Below, piece after piece: positions 26,211-35,622 of a DNA stretch of 64,000 nt. Numbering within the stretch: the first letter of the stretch is position 1; each line of letters starts with the position of its first letter. The stretch is taken from NCBI GenBank assembly GCA_029204225.1, contig MU832538.1:1-64000 (forward strand). The letters are read 5' to 3'. Source of the stretch: Diphasiastrum complanatum. Taxonomy: Eukaryota > Streptophyta > Lycopodiopsida > Lycopodiales > Lycopodiaceae. A program made the translations under genes and the position numbers. The notes beneath the pieces are model-generated. The model saw nothing but the letters and a program-made list of their open reading frames with translations. It did no database searches and was not told the origin of the DNA.

Positions 26211-27464
26211 AAAACTTGCGTAATCGACTGCCATTTACCAGAGTATCGAATTGTTTTCCATCCAAGTGCTCAAGAATTATTGCCATATTTCCTTCACTTT
26301 ATACGAGCCTTCACCGGTAAACTTCAACTTACCCTTGATCGGCTTGATTTTGTACATCAATGCAAGATCTCTTGCTTTCAGATCTTTTTTGTGCAATCGA
26401 CGATCGTGCCATGCCTTGCGGCGGGCTTTCTCTGCTGCTAAGGCAAGAACTGCCATCAATCAGGTTTCACATAATTTGTGCAACGCTTCATGATGGAGTT
26501 GTAAAGACGTATCATCATTCAATCGTTCAGTGGCTGCTATGTGTAAAGATGGGATTAAAAATTCATTTGGGATAACAACATCTTGACCATAAACTAGTTG
26601 AAAAGGTGTTTGATTTGTACTGTTTTTGTAAGCGGTTCTGAATGCCTATAATGCTGCATACAGTTTATGTTCTCAATCGGACCGACTTGCTTCAAATGTC
26701 TTTGTCAAAATGGTGCAAAGAATTTTATTGGAAGATTCAGCTTGGCCATTCCCTCTGGGATAGTAGGGAGTACTAAATCTGTGTATAACGAAAAAATCTT
26801 CCAGTAAACACTTTATTGTTTGAATAACAAAGTGTGTACCCCGGTCACTGACAATTTTGATCGGACATCCAAATCTGATTATAATATTTTCATATAGAAA
26901 CTTGGCCATAGATTTCGCATCAGCCACTTTGACAGCTTTGGCTTCAACCCACTTGGTCATATAATCAGTTGCGACGATAATGTATCGGGCCTGAGATCCT
27001 TGCGCGATAGGATGAATAAGACCAACATAATCCAGTCCCCATTTTTCAAACGGTGCTTGCGATAAAACTGGATGCAGGGGTTCATAATTCTGTCGAGTAG
27101 GCAGTCGTGTTCGCTGGCAAACATCACATGTCTGAATAAAATTTTTTGTGTCCTTATGAAGCGTAGGCCACCAACAACTGGATTGCAAAAGTTTGCGAAC
27201 AGTAATATATGTAGAGAAGTGTCCTCCACCCATGCCATCATGTGAAAACATGATTAAATCTGGTACTTCATGTGGTAAAACACACCTTCGTAAAATATTA
27301 TTTGATCCACGATGACACAATTGTCCTGCAATTAATTGATAAGGTTGAGCCTTATGAATCAATTGTCTCTTCTGTACTTTTGTCAAAGAGTCATTGGGTT
27401 GTCCTAGCATCAGATACTCAACAATATTTGTCGCCCACTCAAGTACTGCTTCAACATAGAACAC
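26211..27464 (-). pseudogene. Ty3/gypsy integrase
   Basis: Minus strand. The HHCC zinc-binding module is present (GGGHFSTYITVRKLLQS through CDVCQRTRLP), followed by the core: first Asp in WGLDYVGLIHP, IVATDYMTKWVEAKAV, second Asp in IVSDRGTHFV, and catalytic Glu in FSTPYYPRGNGQAESSNKIL. The C-terminal part continues in a shifted frame: KARRKAWHDRRLHKKDLKA, GKLKFTGEGSYKVKEIWQ, then a stop at about 26277, with residual WMENNSI to about 26220. The three acidic residues are all retained. Frameshifts at about 26670 and later make it inactive. It overlaps the RNase H frame by a few codons in a different frame, marking another shift. It lies between RNase H and the extra ORF, as expected for gypsy elements. 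Confidence 0.92.
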
Positions 27465-29538
27465 GCAGCATCTGGCAGTTCATCATCCACTTCAGTATTA
27501 ACTGGTGCGGATTTAATTCGCGAAACGTGATCGGCTAGATAATGTTGCTTTCCCTTTCGAACCACAATCCGAAAGTCAAATTCAGTCAATAATAATAACC
27601 ATCTTGCAATACGTCCAATATTGCATGTCTTGTTTACCAAGTAAAGTAACGGTTGATGATCCATATAAAATGCAAAGTGCATTTCCATGAGGTAGTGACG
27701 AAATTTTCGAACAAAAAAAATCATGGCTAGCGCTTCACGTTCTGTTGTTGAATAATTCTTTTCTGGATCTGTAAGTTGTCTGCTTGCAAATCGTATAGGA
27801 TAATCCTTCTTATAGTCACTTGGCTGCGTCAAAACTAATCCAATGGCGTATTTTGAGGCATCCGTATGAACATGAAACTCTATCATCCAATTTGGAGAAC
27901 GCAGTATTGGTGCTGAAGTTAATGTTTTTTTTAACTTTTCAAAGGCTTCTAACGCCTCTACTGTCCAAATAGGAACAATAGTTAGTTTGTATATAGGTCG
28001 TGCTAAATCCACAAAGAAGATAATAAAAATTCGATAGTAGTTCGCATGACTCATAAACACATAAACTTCTCGAATTGTTGCTGGCGGTGGCAATTCCACA
28101 ATAACTTTGATCTTAGAATAATCTGTGGCAATACCATGTCTTGATATCACATGTCCAAGCACAACTCCGTGCGAAATCCATTTCTGGCGTTTTTTCATAT
28201 TTAGAGAAATCTGATATTTGCGGCATCTTTCAAATACTTTCTCCAATCGATCCAGGTGGTCTGTATCTGTACTATGAACTCCAAGTCATCCAAGTAAATT
28301 TCAAGGAATTTCTGCAGATAATCTTTAAACGTAAATTGCATTACTCTTTGAAATGAACTTGATGCATTATAGAGTCCAAACGACATTACTTTGTAAGCAT
28401 AGGTGTCCCATTCTGTTGCAAATGCAGTTTTGTGACGATCGGCAGGTGCAATCTTAACCTGGTTGTAACCACTAAATCCATCCAAGAAACTATAAGCTAT
28501 CGCTCCAGCAAGGCGATCCAAAATGCTTTCAATGAAAGGCAACGAAAAGTGATCCTTCTGTGTCACTTTATTCAATGCTTTGAGATTCACACAAATCCTC
28601 AATTTTCCATTTTTCTTAGGAACAATGACAATCGGTAAAATCCATTCAGTGTGCTCGATCTCATAAATGAAAACGGTGTCAAGCAATCTCTGAAGTTCTT
28701 TCTTTATCAGATCTGCCACATTAGGATTACATCGATAGAACTTTGTAATCTTTGGAACTGTATCAGGTACTAAAGGTATGGTATGTTCAATCACTGATGT
28801 CGGAATACCCTTCAAATCTTGATAAGTCCATGCAAAGCAATCTTGATACTTAATAAGTAACAAGCAGAGCGCTTGATACTGTTCAGGAGTAAGTTGTGAT
28901 CCCACTTGTACAATCTTTTCCGGTTCTCCTGGTTCGGCAAGATTCATTGGCTGGGTCCTAGCTGGGCCATCGTAAACCTCTTTAGATTCCGGTATGTGTT
29001 CTTCAGGTTCACGATGTGCTTTAGGTAACATAATAACCACATCATCGAGTGTATAACATTTAAAATGCTCTGGCATATCATGCTGGACTACATTTGCTTG
29101 TTCTTTTTCGAAAGGACTTGCCTTGGATCTTCGTTTAGCCTTCTTAGCAGGAATTGATCGTGGAGATGATGACTTTCGAGATGATAATTCTTTCTTTACA
29201 GGTGAAGACTTCCTAGACGATGACGTCTTGCTGGAAGTCTGACTTGAAGAATCATTCTTGACTTTTCCTTTGCCTTTATCCAATAGAGGTGGCACTTCCT
29301 TTGAATCAATCTTCCAAGGGGGATTTTCCCATTTCAGAACCGTATTATAATGTTGCTTAGCTTGTTTCTTCGTCATCAAACCTGTGATCATGTCTCTCTT
29401 CAATACAACTACTTTGGGTGGTTTGATTGTTGGTTCATCAGGAACATTACGCACTCCAAATCTGGTCGGATCCATATGATTTAAAATCTGCTTATCCGTA
29501 AGTTCTACATTGCCATCATAAGTCAAGGCATGGCTCAC
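27410..29538 (-). pseudogene. Ty3/gypsy reverse transcriptase and RNase H
   Basis: Read from 29538 downwards. A Ser/Lys-rich linker (SSSRKSSPVKKELSSRKSSS) precedes RT. RT blocks: IEHTIPLVPDTVPKITKFYR, WILPIVIVPKKNGKLRICVN, LPFIESILDRLAGA, FLDGFSGYNQVKIAPADRHK, VMSFGLYNASSSFQR and the catalytic YLDDLEF. After a frameshift at about 28220 it continues FERCRKYQISLNMKKRQ and GVVLGHVISRHGIATDYSKI, then RNase H: FHVHTDASKYAIGLVLTQ, YSTTEREALAMIFFVRKFRH, FYMDHQPLLYLVNKT and RWLLLLTEFDFRIVVRKGKQ. The YxDD motif, the RNase H Asp/Glu residues and the DH-QPL block are intact. Frame changes show the copy is dead. The linker and its basic serine repeats separate protease from RT. Confidence 0.93.
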
Positions 29539-29586
29539 TGGTATGAGATCATCCTCAATTGGATCTGGTATAGGTTCTGTTGATAT

Positions 29587-30155
29587 CTAGGCTACATTCA
29601 GCACATTTAGTGAAAACGTGATTGGTGTATCCAAAGTTCGATCTAATAAGGAAATCTCGCTCAACTTTGATTGAATATCTTGTTGACACATACATCCTGT
29701 TGTACAATCAATTGTTGCAAGAGCTTCATTCCAATTGACAGTATCCGTTTGAGAATCGTAGTGAACTCCCAATTTTTTTTCTGGTCGATCACAAGTGTGA
29801 TCCGTTTTGATGAATCATCATCTTCTTTTTGAACCACTGGTTTGATAGTCCAAGTCGTAGGATCCACTTTAACTGCACATTCACGATTTTCAAAAGTGAT
29901 TTTTTCGGTGCCCCAGTTATGAATTACTTGCACAACTCGTAACCATGGACGTCCTAATAGAACTCGGTAGACATTTGGCGCTCCTGGTAAGTTCATCACG
30001 ACGAAAGTAATGACAAACTTTACTCCTGCAATCTTGACAGGTATATCTTTCACCATTCCTTGTGGACAAACTGTCGTTTGATCAGCTAGCTTAATAGCGA
30101 AAGTAGCAGGTTTGATCTTTGTAAGGCCCCATTTTGCACATAGCCTTGTAGAAAT
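29587..30155 (-). pseudogene. Gypsy protease, C-terminal part (downstream of the nested insertion)
   Basis: Minus-strand frame from 30155: STRLCAKWGLTKIKPATFAI, VCPQGMVKDIPVKIAGVKFV, FVVMNLPGAPNVYRVLLGRP and WLRVVQVIHNWGTEKITF. These are the flap and the ILGRPWL-like terminal block of retropepsins. The catalytic part lies on the other side of the nested LTR element (35623-35670), where AVVIDGGSGVNLI carries the active-site Asp in a DGGSG context. The insertion point is about seven residues after that Asp. Downstream sequence links to RT after a frameshift at about 29660. Confidence 0.85.
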
Positions 30156-31005
30156 TGTTAAAATTGGCAAAAGCTAACTTGATCAAATCTTGTAAAGACC
30201 ATTATGACTAGTACATATCATCATTAGACATGTGTGGAGCCTGTTTCCACGTGTAAAATAAATACATTTATCATTTAGATGAGTCATATAGGTTGTACAT
30301 ACCATTTCATTTGAGATCTAGTGGCTAAAATGGCCAAAATCTAGTTTTCTAGCTATATGCCACTTGGCATCATGTTATTGGTAGGAAAAGCTATTTCACA
30401 TGGATAGGAGTGATCTCACACGTGCCAAGGACTTCTCATATGTGTTAAAACATCAGTAGTAGGTGAGATCCAACTTGTAGTAGATATTTGTGCAAGTCCC
30501 TATAAATTAGGAAGATTGCCTAAAATCAAGGGAGGTGGCTATAAGTTAGGAAACTTGGTCCATGTGCCATATTGATGATTATTGGTGGATACTTTGATGA
30601 GTAGGCACTCTCACACGTGCCAAATAAGCTGAGTAAGCATTAGCTCTTGTGTATATATGGTGGCTCATTTGGCCATAATTGACAAGAAAGCTAAATCTTG
30701 GTTTTGGAGCAATTCTAGTCTATTCTCTCTATTTGTCTTGTGTTTTTGTGTATTGATTGGGTTCTAAGCTTAGTATACTTTATTCTCAGCCTAATTTACG
30801 TACTCTGACAGGTTTTCACACGTGTGAAACCATCAAGTACAAGTTTTGATCAATAATGATTGTTCTTGTTAGATTTATTCATCTAGATTTGATCTAAATG
30901 CTATCTAATATTGTGTAGATTGATAAGTTGATCTAATCTAACATCCAATCACACTTGTGGATCTGATTTAGATCTATTCTTGGTCCATTTTTCTGTACTT
31001 TCACA
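30156..31005 (+). repeat. 5' LTR of the nested non-autonomous element
   Basis: Starts TGTTAAAATTGG and ends TTTCACA. A TATA-like TATATATGG lies at about 30652. It matches 34785-35617 nearly base for base, apart from scattered substitutions and one deletion of about 17 bases in the other copy. Confidence 0.95.
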
Positions 31006-31018
31006 TGGTATCAGAGCC
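31006..31018 (+). promoter_or_regulatory. Primer-binding site (initiator tRNA-Met)
   Basis: TGGTATCAGAGCC immediately follows the 5' LTR, the standard minus-strand primer site of plant LTR elements. Confidence 0.95.
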
Positions 31019-32832
31019 AAGTACAAGTGCATTTAAGGAATTGACCTAAACTATACCCAAATTGGCAGGTTTTTGGAAACAAGCTAATATTGAGGTAGCG
31101 AGGTTGAATGGATAGCTAGAACCATCATATTTGTACCAAATCTTGCTGTGGGTTACAGGTGTACTTTCCACACGTGTGGGTCCGTACAGGACCTGTTTTA
31201 GACAGTAAAATTCAGTTTGGTGCATTTTGAGCTTCATACACCCAATTTTGAGTCAATTTAGTGCATTTTTCAAGCTTTCACTTGCATTGTTTCTATTCCA
31301 TTGATTTGTTCTTGGTTTAGATCAATCATATAGATGGATTAAAGCTTGTTTACAGTACATTGAGTGTACATTGAAGTTGAGAGAGAAAGAGTGCTATAAA
31401 CCAAAGATTAAGGAGTGATTTGCAAGGGGAGTGATTGAAATCCATTATACCTTCATTCTAGATTTGTTCAAGAGTGAAAGGGCAAGTCTAGAAGCATCTC
31501 AATGCTAGAAGACACTCTTGTATTAGTCCTCCAAGTGAAATCTTAGTGAATTTCTAAAGCACAAACACTCATAAAGGCAAAATCTACGTATACAAGGTGA
31601 TAAGATTTGTTGGCAAGTACTAGGAGAAAAATTTGAGATCCAAGTCACATTGTTCACCCCTGCTCAAGTGTGTAAGTGTGTTTTTTGGCTTGAATTAAAG
31701 TCATAAAGGTGAGTGAGGCATATGTATTGTGGTTGATCCAAAATTTTCAAGAGATCATTCCTTTGTAGAGGGCAAGAACTAGTAACTCAATTCTTGACTT
31801 TGGTGGAAAAATTGTCTTCTTCATTGTGATCAAATCTTGCTAAGTGGCATTAGCTCTTTGTAAGCAAATATCTTAGTGAGAGAGAAGTATCACATTTCTG
31901 AAAATTTGAATTTCATTCCAACTCTAAAGAGGTAGAGTCATTGGTACTTGGTGGAGTCCAATAGGGGTGAATGAATTCAATTTTTTGAGCAAAATTTTGA
32001 CATTATATGTATGAAACTCAAATAAGTTCTATTCAACTTTCTTTGTGAGAGTGTGAGGGTCAAGTTGTGATCCCATTGGGAGTCTAGAACATGGAGGAGT
32101 CCATATTTAAGTGTTCATGCATGGTTGGGATCTTTGTGAATCTCTAGATGTCTAAATTTTAAACTTGGTGAGAAATTATTGACATAGATTGTTATCAAAC
32201 CATTTCATGTCCATTCCACATCTCAAGAGTGAGATTCTTTGGGTCAAGAGGGATTCCAAAAGGGGTGATTGGATCTGATCTTTGTGTGTTTGAATCAAGT
32301 ATACATGTCAAGTTTTTGTGATCTAGTGTAGATCCCTTTTTTTGTGAAAATTAGTGGTTTAATTTGTTGTCAAATCAAATCAAATTCAATCCAAATCTCA
32401 AGAGTGAGATTATTTTGGTCAAGAGTGAATGTAAAATAAGTGACTAAGTTTGATTTTCAAGTATTTGAAACAAAACCCATACTTTGTTCAAGAATCTCAA
32501 AAGTTGAGAGAACTAGTCAAGAGAAAAGGAAAATCTAGGTGTCAAATCTTTTCAAATCCATTCCAACTCTCAAGAGGAAGATTCATTGGTATTTGTTGAG
32601 TCCAATAGGGGTGTTTAGATCTGATTTTTGTGATTTGATAGAGTTCTTTTGTCTTTGTGATCAAAGCAAAGATTAGTTTCCAATAAACTAGGTTGAAAGA
32701 GATATGATTCAAAATTTTTGGTCTAGATCTTGTGTAGATCCTTCTAGATTGTTGAATGTGTTAAAATCTAGTTTCTTGAGAGTCACAAATTACATTTTGA
32801 AAAGTCATATCACTAGGTTTTACTTCCTCATC
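31019..32832 (+). repeat. Long leader of the nested element with degenerate repeats of about 175 bp
   Basis: Similar blocks containing CCAACTCTCAAGAG, GATTCATTGGT and GAGTCCAATAGGGGTG recur at about 31914, 32209, 32387 and 32560. No conserved ORF spans the leader. Such a long repeated leader may hold packaging or translation signals; that is inference. Confidence 0.6.
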
Positions 32833-33924
32833 ATGGCATCAATAGGTGGCAACCTATTGGAGGCAAGTAAGGATCCTAAATGCAACCTTTGTGGCAAGAG
32901 AGATTGTTTTGTCTCAAGATGCTACAAAATGAGAATCAATCCATCCAAGGAGAGCCAAAGCAAGGGGGCCGAGGTGAAGGATGGAGCTTCAAGTTCAAAG
33001 TGCAAAGGCAAGAAAGACAAATCCAAGGAAAGGTGTTTCCTTTGTGGAAAGATGCATGAGGCTTGGAGTCTCACAAGGACTTACAAGATTTGTCTTCAAA
33101 AGTCCATCATCACACATTTCAAACCTTTTGAAGTTTTGCATTTGAAAGTGAATTTTTTGGTTCAAGATGCAAAGATAAATGTCACTTTCATTAATGTCAC
33201 TTGGATTTATTTCATGTCCTTGGAAAGCATTTTGCTTAGAACTCTAGAAAAGTTCAAATTTATTGTTATGATCCAAGAGAAACCAAGAAAGATTAAGGAG
33301 GAGCAATCACAAAATGAAAATAGTTTCATTTATGCTCTCATGAAATCTTATGAAGAACTATTTTGCTTTGAAGAGATTTTTGTATCTCAAAGGTGGATTA
33401 AGGCAATACTAGTTGAGTGTGATGCCTTAATAGATAGCAAAGCATGTTTTCCTTGTAAACTTACATTGAATATGAAGTCAAGGAAATGGAAATGTCTTCA
33501 TAATGTATTTTTTGTTAGTTTCAATAAGGTCATGAATGATGTGTTCATTCATAATGTTGAAGATTGTAAATTCTCAATTTTAAAGGCAAGTTGTAAACTT
33601 CTTATGAGAATAAGTGAAGCATCCAAAGTGGACACTTATATCCATAAGCAAGTAGTTAGCCTTATTGAGATGGAAATACTTCATGATTTCAATATTAGAA
33701 AAATCATGCCAAGTTGTGGTGATTTTTGGACTTATGGTTCTAGCATAAGTAATGTTGATAATCATATGAAGTGCACATTATATGATCATGTTGTTGTGAT
33801 CATTTTGAGACATCAAAGTCTCGGATTTCCATCAAGGAGGAGCACCAAGGAGGTGATCTCGAGGAGTCATCTCGAGGTTCAAGTGTGCCAAGGATTGAGG
33901 AGGAGAGTCCTTCTCAAGTTATGA
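32833..33924 (+). CDS. Orphan protein of the nested element, first ORF with zinc-knuckle-like motif
   Basis: The frame is open from 32704, but the ATG at 32833 (MASIGGNLLEASKDPKCNLC) is the more natural start. The N terminus has CNLCGKRDCFVSRC, which matches zinc-knuckle spacing CX2CX4-X4C with Cys in place of His, then a Lys/Ser-rich basic stretch and a second Cys cluster (CFLCGKMHEAW). The rest is a Lys/Phe/Ile-rich module with FCFEEIFVSQRWIKAILVEC, ILKASCKLLMRISEASKVDT and YIHKQVVSLIEMEI. A zinc knuckle next to basic residues suggests nucleic-acid binding, perhaps a gag-like role in packaging its own RNA; this is inferred. It overlaps the next ORF by 40 bases in another frame. No family is recognised. 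Confidence 0.6.
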   Translation: MASIGGNLLEASKDPKCNLCGKRDCFVSRCYKMRINPSKESQSKGAEVKDGASSSKCKGKKDKSKERCFLCGKMHEAWSLTRTYKICLQKSIITHFKPFEVLHLKVNFLVQDAKINVTFINVTWIYFMSLESILLRTLEKFKFIVMIQEKPRKIKEEQSQNENSFIYALMKSYEELFCFEEIFVSQRWIKAILVECDALIDSKACFPCKLTLNMKSRKWKCLHNVFFVSFNKVMNDVFIHNVEDCKFSILKASCKLLMRISEASKVDTYIHKQVVSLIEMEILHDFNIRKIMPSCGDFWTYGSSISNVDNHMKCTLYDHVVVIILRHQSLGFPSRRSTKEVISRSHLEVQVCQGLRRRVLLKL

Positions 33925-34715
33925 TTACAAGAAGAATATCAAGAGACATGGTTGAGCTCATATGGCTCACATTTCAAGGGAAAGAGGAAAACATTTCAAG
34001 TGGTATACATCTCATGCTTGCTTCTCTTATGTCATTTGGTGAATCAATTTGCTTTAGTGAGACTTTTGCATCCCAAAGTTGGAGTAAAGCAATACTAGTT
34101 GAGTATGGTGTCTCTCTTGAGAACATAGTTGATGTTCTTAATGATATGCAATTGATTTTAGATAAATTAGAAATCAAATGGTTATTTCATCAAATGTATG
34201 CTCTTGAGTCTTGCAAGAGCAAGAGTGATTTGTCCACTCATAGTGTGAAAATTTGTCTTTTTTCATGTATTGAGGCAAATTGTAAACTCTTTATGAGAGT
34301 AAGTGAATCATCCTCTAAGGAAACTTATCTCCATAATGAAGTATTTAGCCTCATTAGATCTGAGATTAGCATGGTAATCAAGCATGGAGATATGATGCAA
34401 ACTCTTTGTTATTATAGCATGCATAGTCTTGCCAATGTTGATGAGCCTAATTCTCGAGATCTTGGTAACATGATGTTTGATCTTTGTGATCCTTATGAGT
34501 CATCATGGAGTTGCAGCTATTTTCAAGGAGGAGGAGCTTTTGGATCAACCATATGTTTCAAGGATGGAACAAATCAATCAAGTATTGCAAAGCTCTCAAG
34601 TTCATCAAAGAAGTCAACATCAAAGAGGCACTATCATGGATATGGTGATTTCGGATCGACATCAACCTCATTGGCTGATCTTCACACCTTTGAACCAGCA
34701 AGGATCCATATTTGA
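33885..34715 (+). CDS. Orphan protein of the nested element, second ORF (duplicate module)
   Basis: Open frame shifted by minus one relative to the first ORF, overlapping it at 33885-33924. Its body repeats the module of the first ORF: ICFSETFASQSWSKAILVEY, CIEANCKLFMRVSESSSKET and YLHNEVFSLIRSEI align clearly with the blocks there. The two ORFs are therefore tandem copies of one domain, now diverged. It ends close to the polypurine tract. Whether the frame change is a mutation or a programmed shift cannot be told from one copy. No catalytic motif is visible, and the function is unknown. Confidence 0.55.
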   Translation: MPRIEEESPSQVMITRRISRDMVELIWLTFQGKEENISSGIHLMLASLMSFGESICFSETFASQSWSKAILVEYGVSLENIVDVLNDMQLILDKLEIKWLFHQMYALESCKSKSDLSTHSVKICLFSCIEANCKLFMRVSESSSKETYLHNEVFSLIRSEISMVIKHGDMMQTLCYYSMHSLANVDEPNSRDLGNMMFDLCDPYESSWSCSYFQGGGAFGSTICFKDGTNQSSIAKLSSSSKKSTSKRHYHGYGDFGSTSTSLADLHTFEPARIHI

Positions 34716-34771
34716 AGACCAATTCAGCCCATGGCGTCAAGCTTAACATCATCATGCTTTTATCAAGTTAG

Positions 34772-34784
34772 TTTTGAGGAGGAG
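34772..34784 (+). promoter_or_regulatory. Polypurine tract of the nested element
   Basis: TTTTGAGGAGGAG directly precedes the TG of the 3' LTR, the expected plus-strand priming site. Confidence 0.9.
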
Positions 34785-35617
34785 TGTTAAAATTGGCAAA
34801 AGCTAACTTGATCAAATCTTGTAAATATCATTATGACTAGTACATATCATCATTAGACATGTGCGGAGCCTATTCCCACGTGTGAAATAAATACATTTAT
34901 CATTTAGATGAGTCATATAGGTTGTACATACCATTTCATTTGAGATCTAGTGGCTAAAATGGCCAAAATCTAGTTTTCTAGCTATATGCCACTTGGCATC
35001 ATGTTATTGGTAGGAAAAGCTATTTCACATGGATAGGAGTGATCTCACACGTGCCAAAGACTTCTCATATGTGTTAAAACATCAGTAGTAGTTGAGATCC
35101 AACTTGTAGTAGATATTTGTGCAGGTCCCTATAAATTAGAAAAATTGTTTAAAATCAAGGGAGGTGGCTATAAGTTAGGAAACTTGGTCCATGTGCCATA
35201 TTGATGATTATTGGTGGATCCTTTGATGAGTAGGCACTCTCACACGTGCCAAATCAGCTGAGTAAGCATCAGCTCTTGTGTATATATGGTGGCTCATTTG
35301 GCCATAATTGACAAAAAAGCTAAATCTTGGTTCTGGAGCAATTCTAGTCTATTCTCTCTGTTTGTCTTGTGTTTTTATGCATTTATTGGGTTCTAAGATT
35401 AGTATAATTTATTCTCAGCCTAATGTACGTACTCTGATAGGTTTTTCACACGTGTGAACCAGCAAGTACAAGTTTTGATCAATAATTATTGTTCTTGTTA
35501 GATTTATTCATCTAGATTTGATCTATGTAGATTGATAGGTTGATCTAATCTAACATCCAATCACACTTGTGGATCTGATTCAGATCTATTCTTGGTCCAT
35601 TTTGCTGTACTTTCACA
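34785..35617 (+). repeat. 3' LTR of the nested non-autonomous element
   Basis: Near-identical copy of 30156-31005, starting TGTTAAAATTGG and ending TTTCACA, followed by the GAAAT duplication. Confidence 0.95.
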
Positions 35618-35622
35618 GAAAT

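Larger units (their letters stand above)
30156..35617 (+). mobile_element. Complete non-autonomous LTR retrotransposon with an orphan protein
   Basis: Both ends are fully defined: 850-bp 5' LTR (30156-31005), initiator-tRNA-Met type primer-binding site (31006-31018), polypurine tract (34772-34784), 833-bp 3' LTR (34785-35617), and perfect GAAAT target duplications (30151-30155 and 35618-35622). The 3.8-kb interior has no protease, integrase, RT or RNase H. It has a long repeat-bearing leader and two overlapping ORFs for a protein I do not recognise. The LTRs differ by a few substitutions and one indel of about 17 bases, so insertion is fairly recent and post-dates the gypsy element it interrupts. 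It would need enzymes from another element, as LARD-type elements do, but unlike classical LARDs it is partly coding. Confidence 0.93.
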
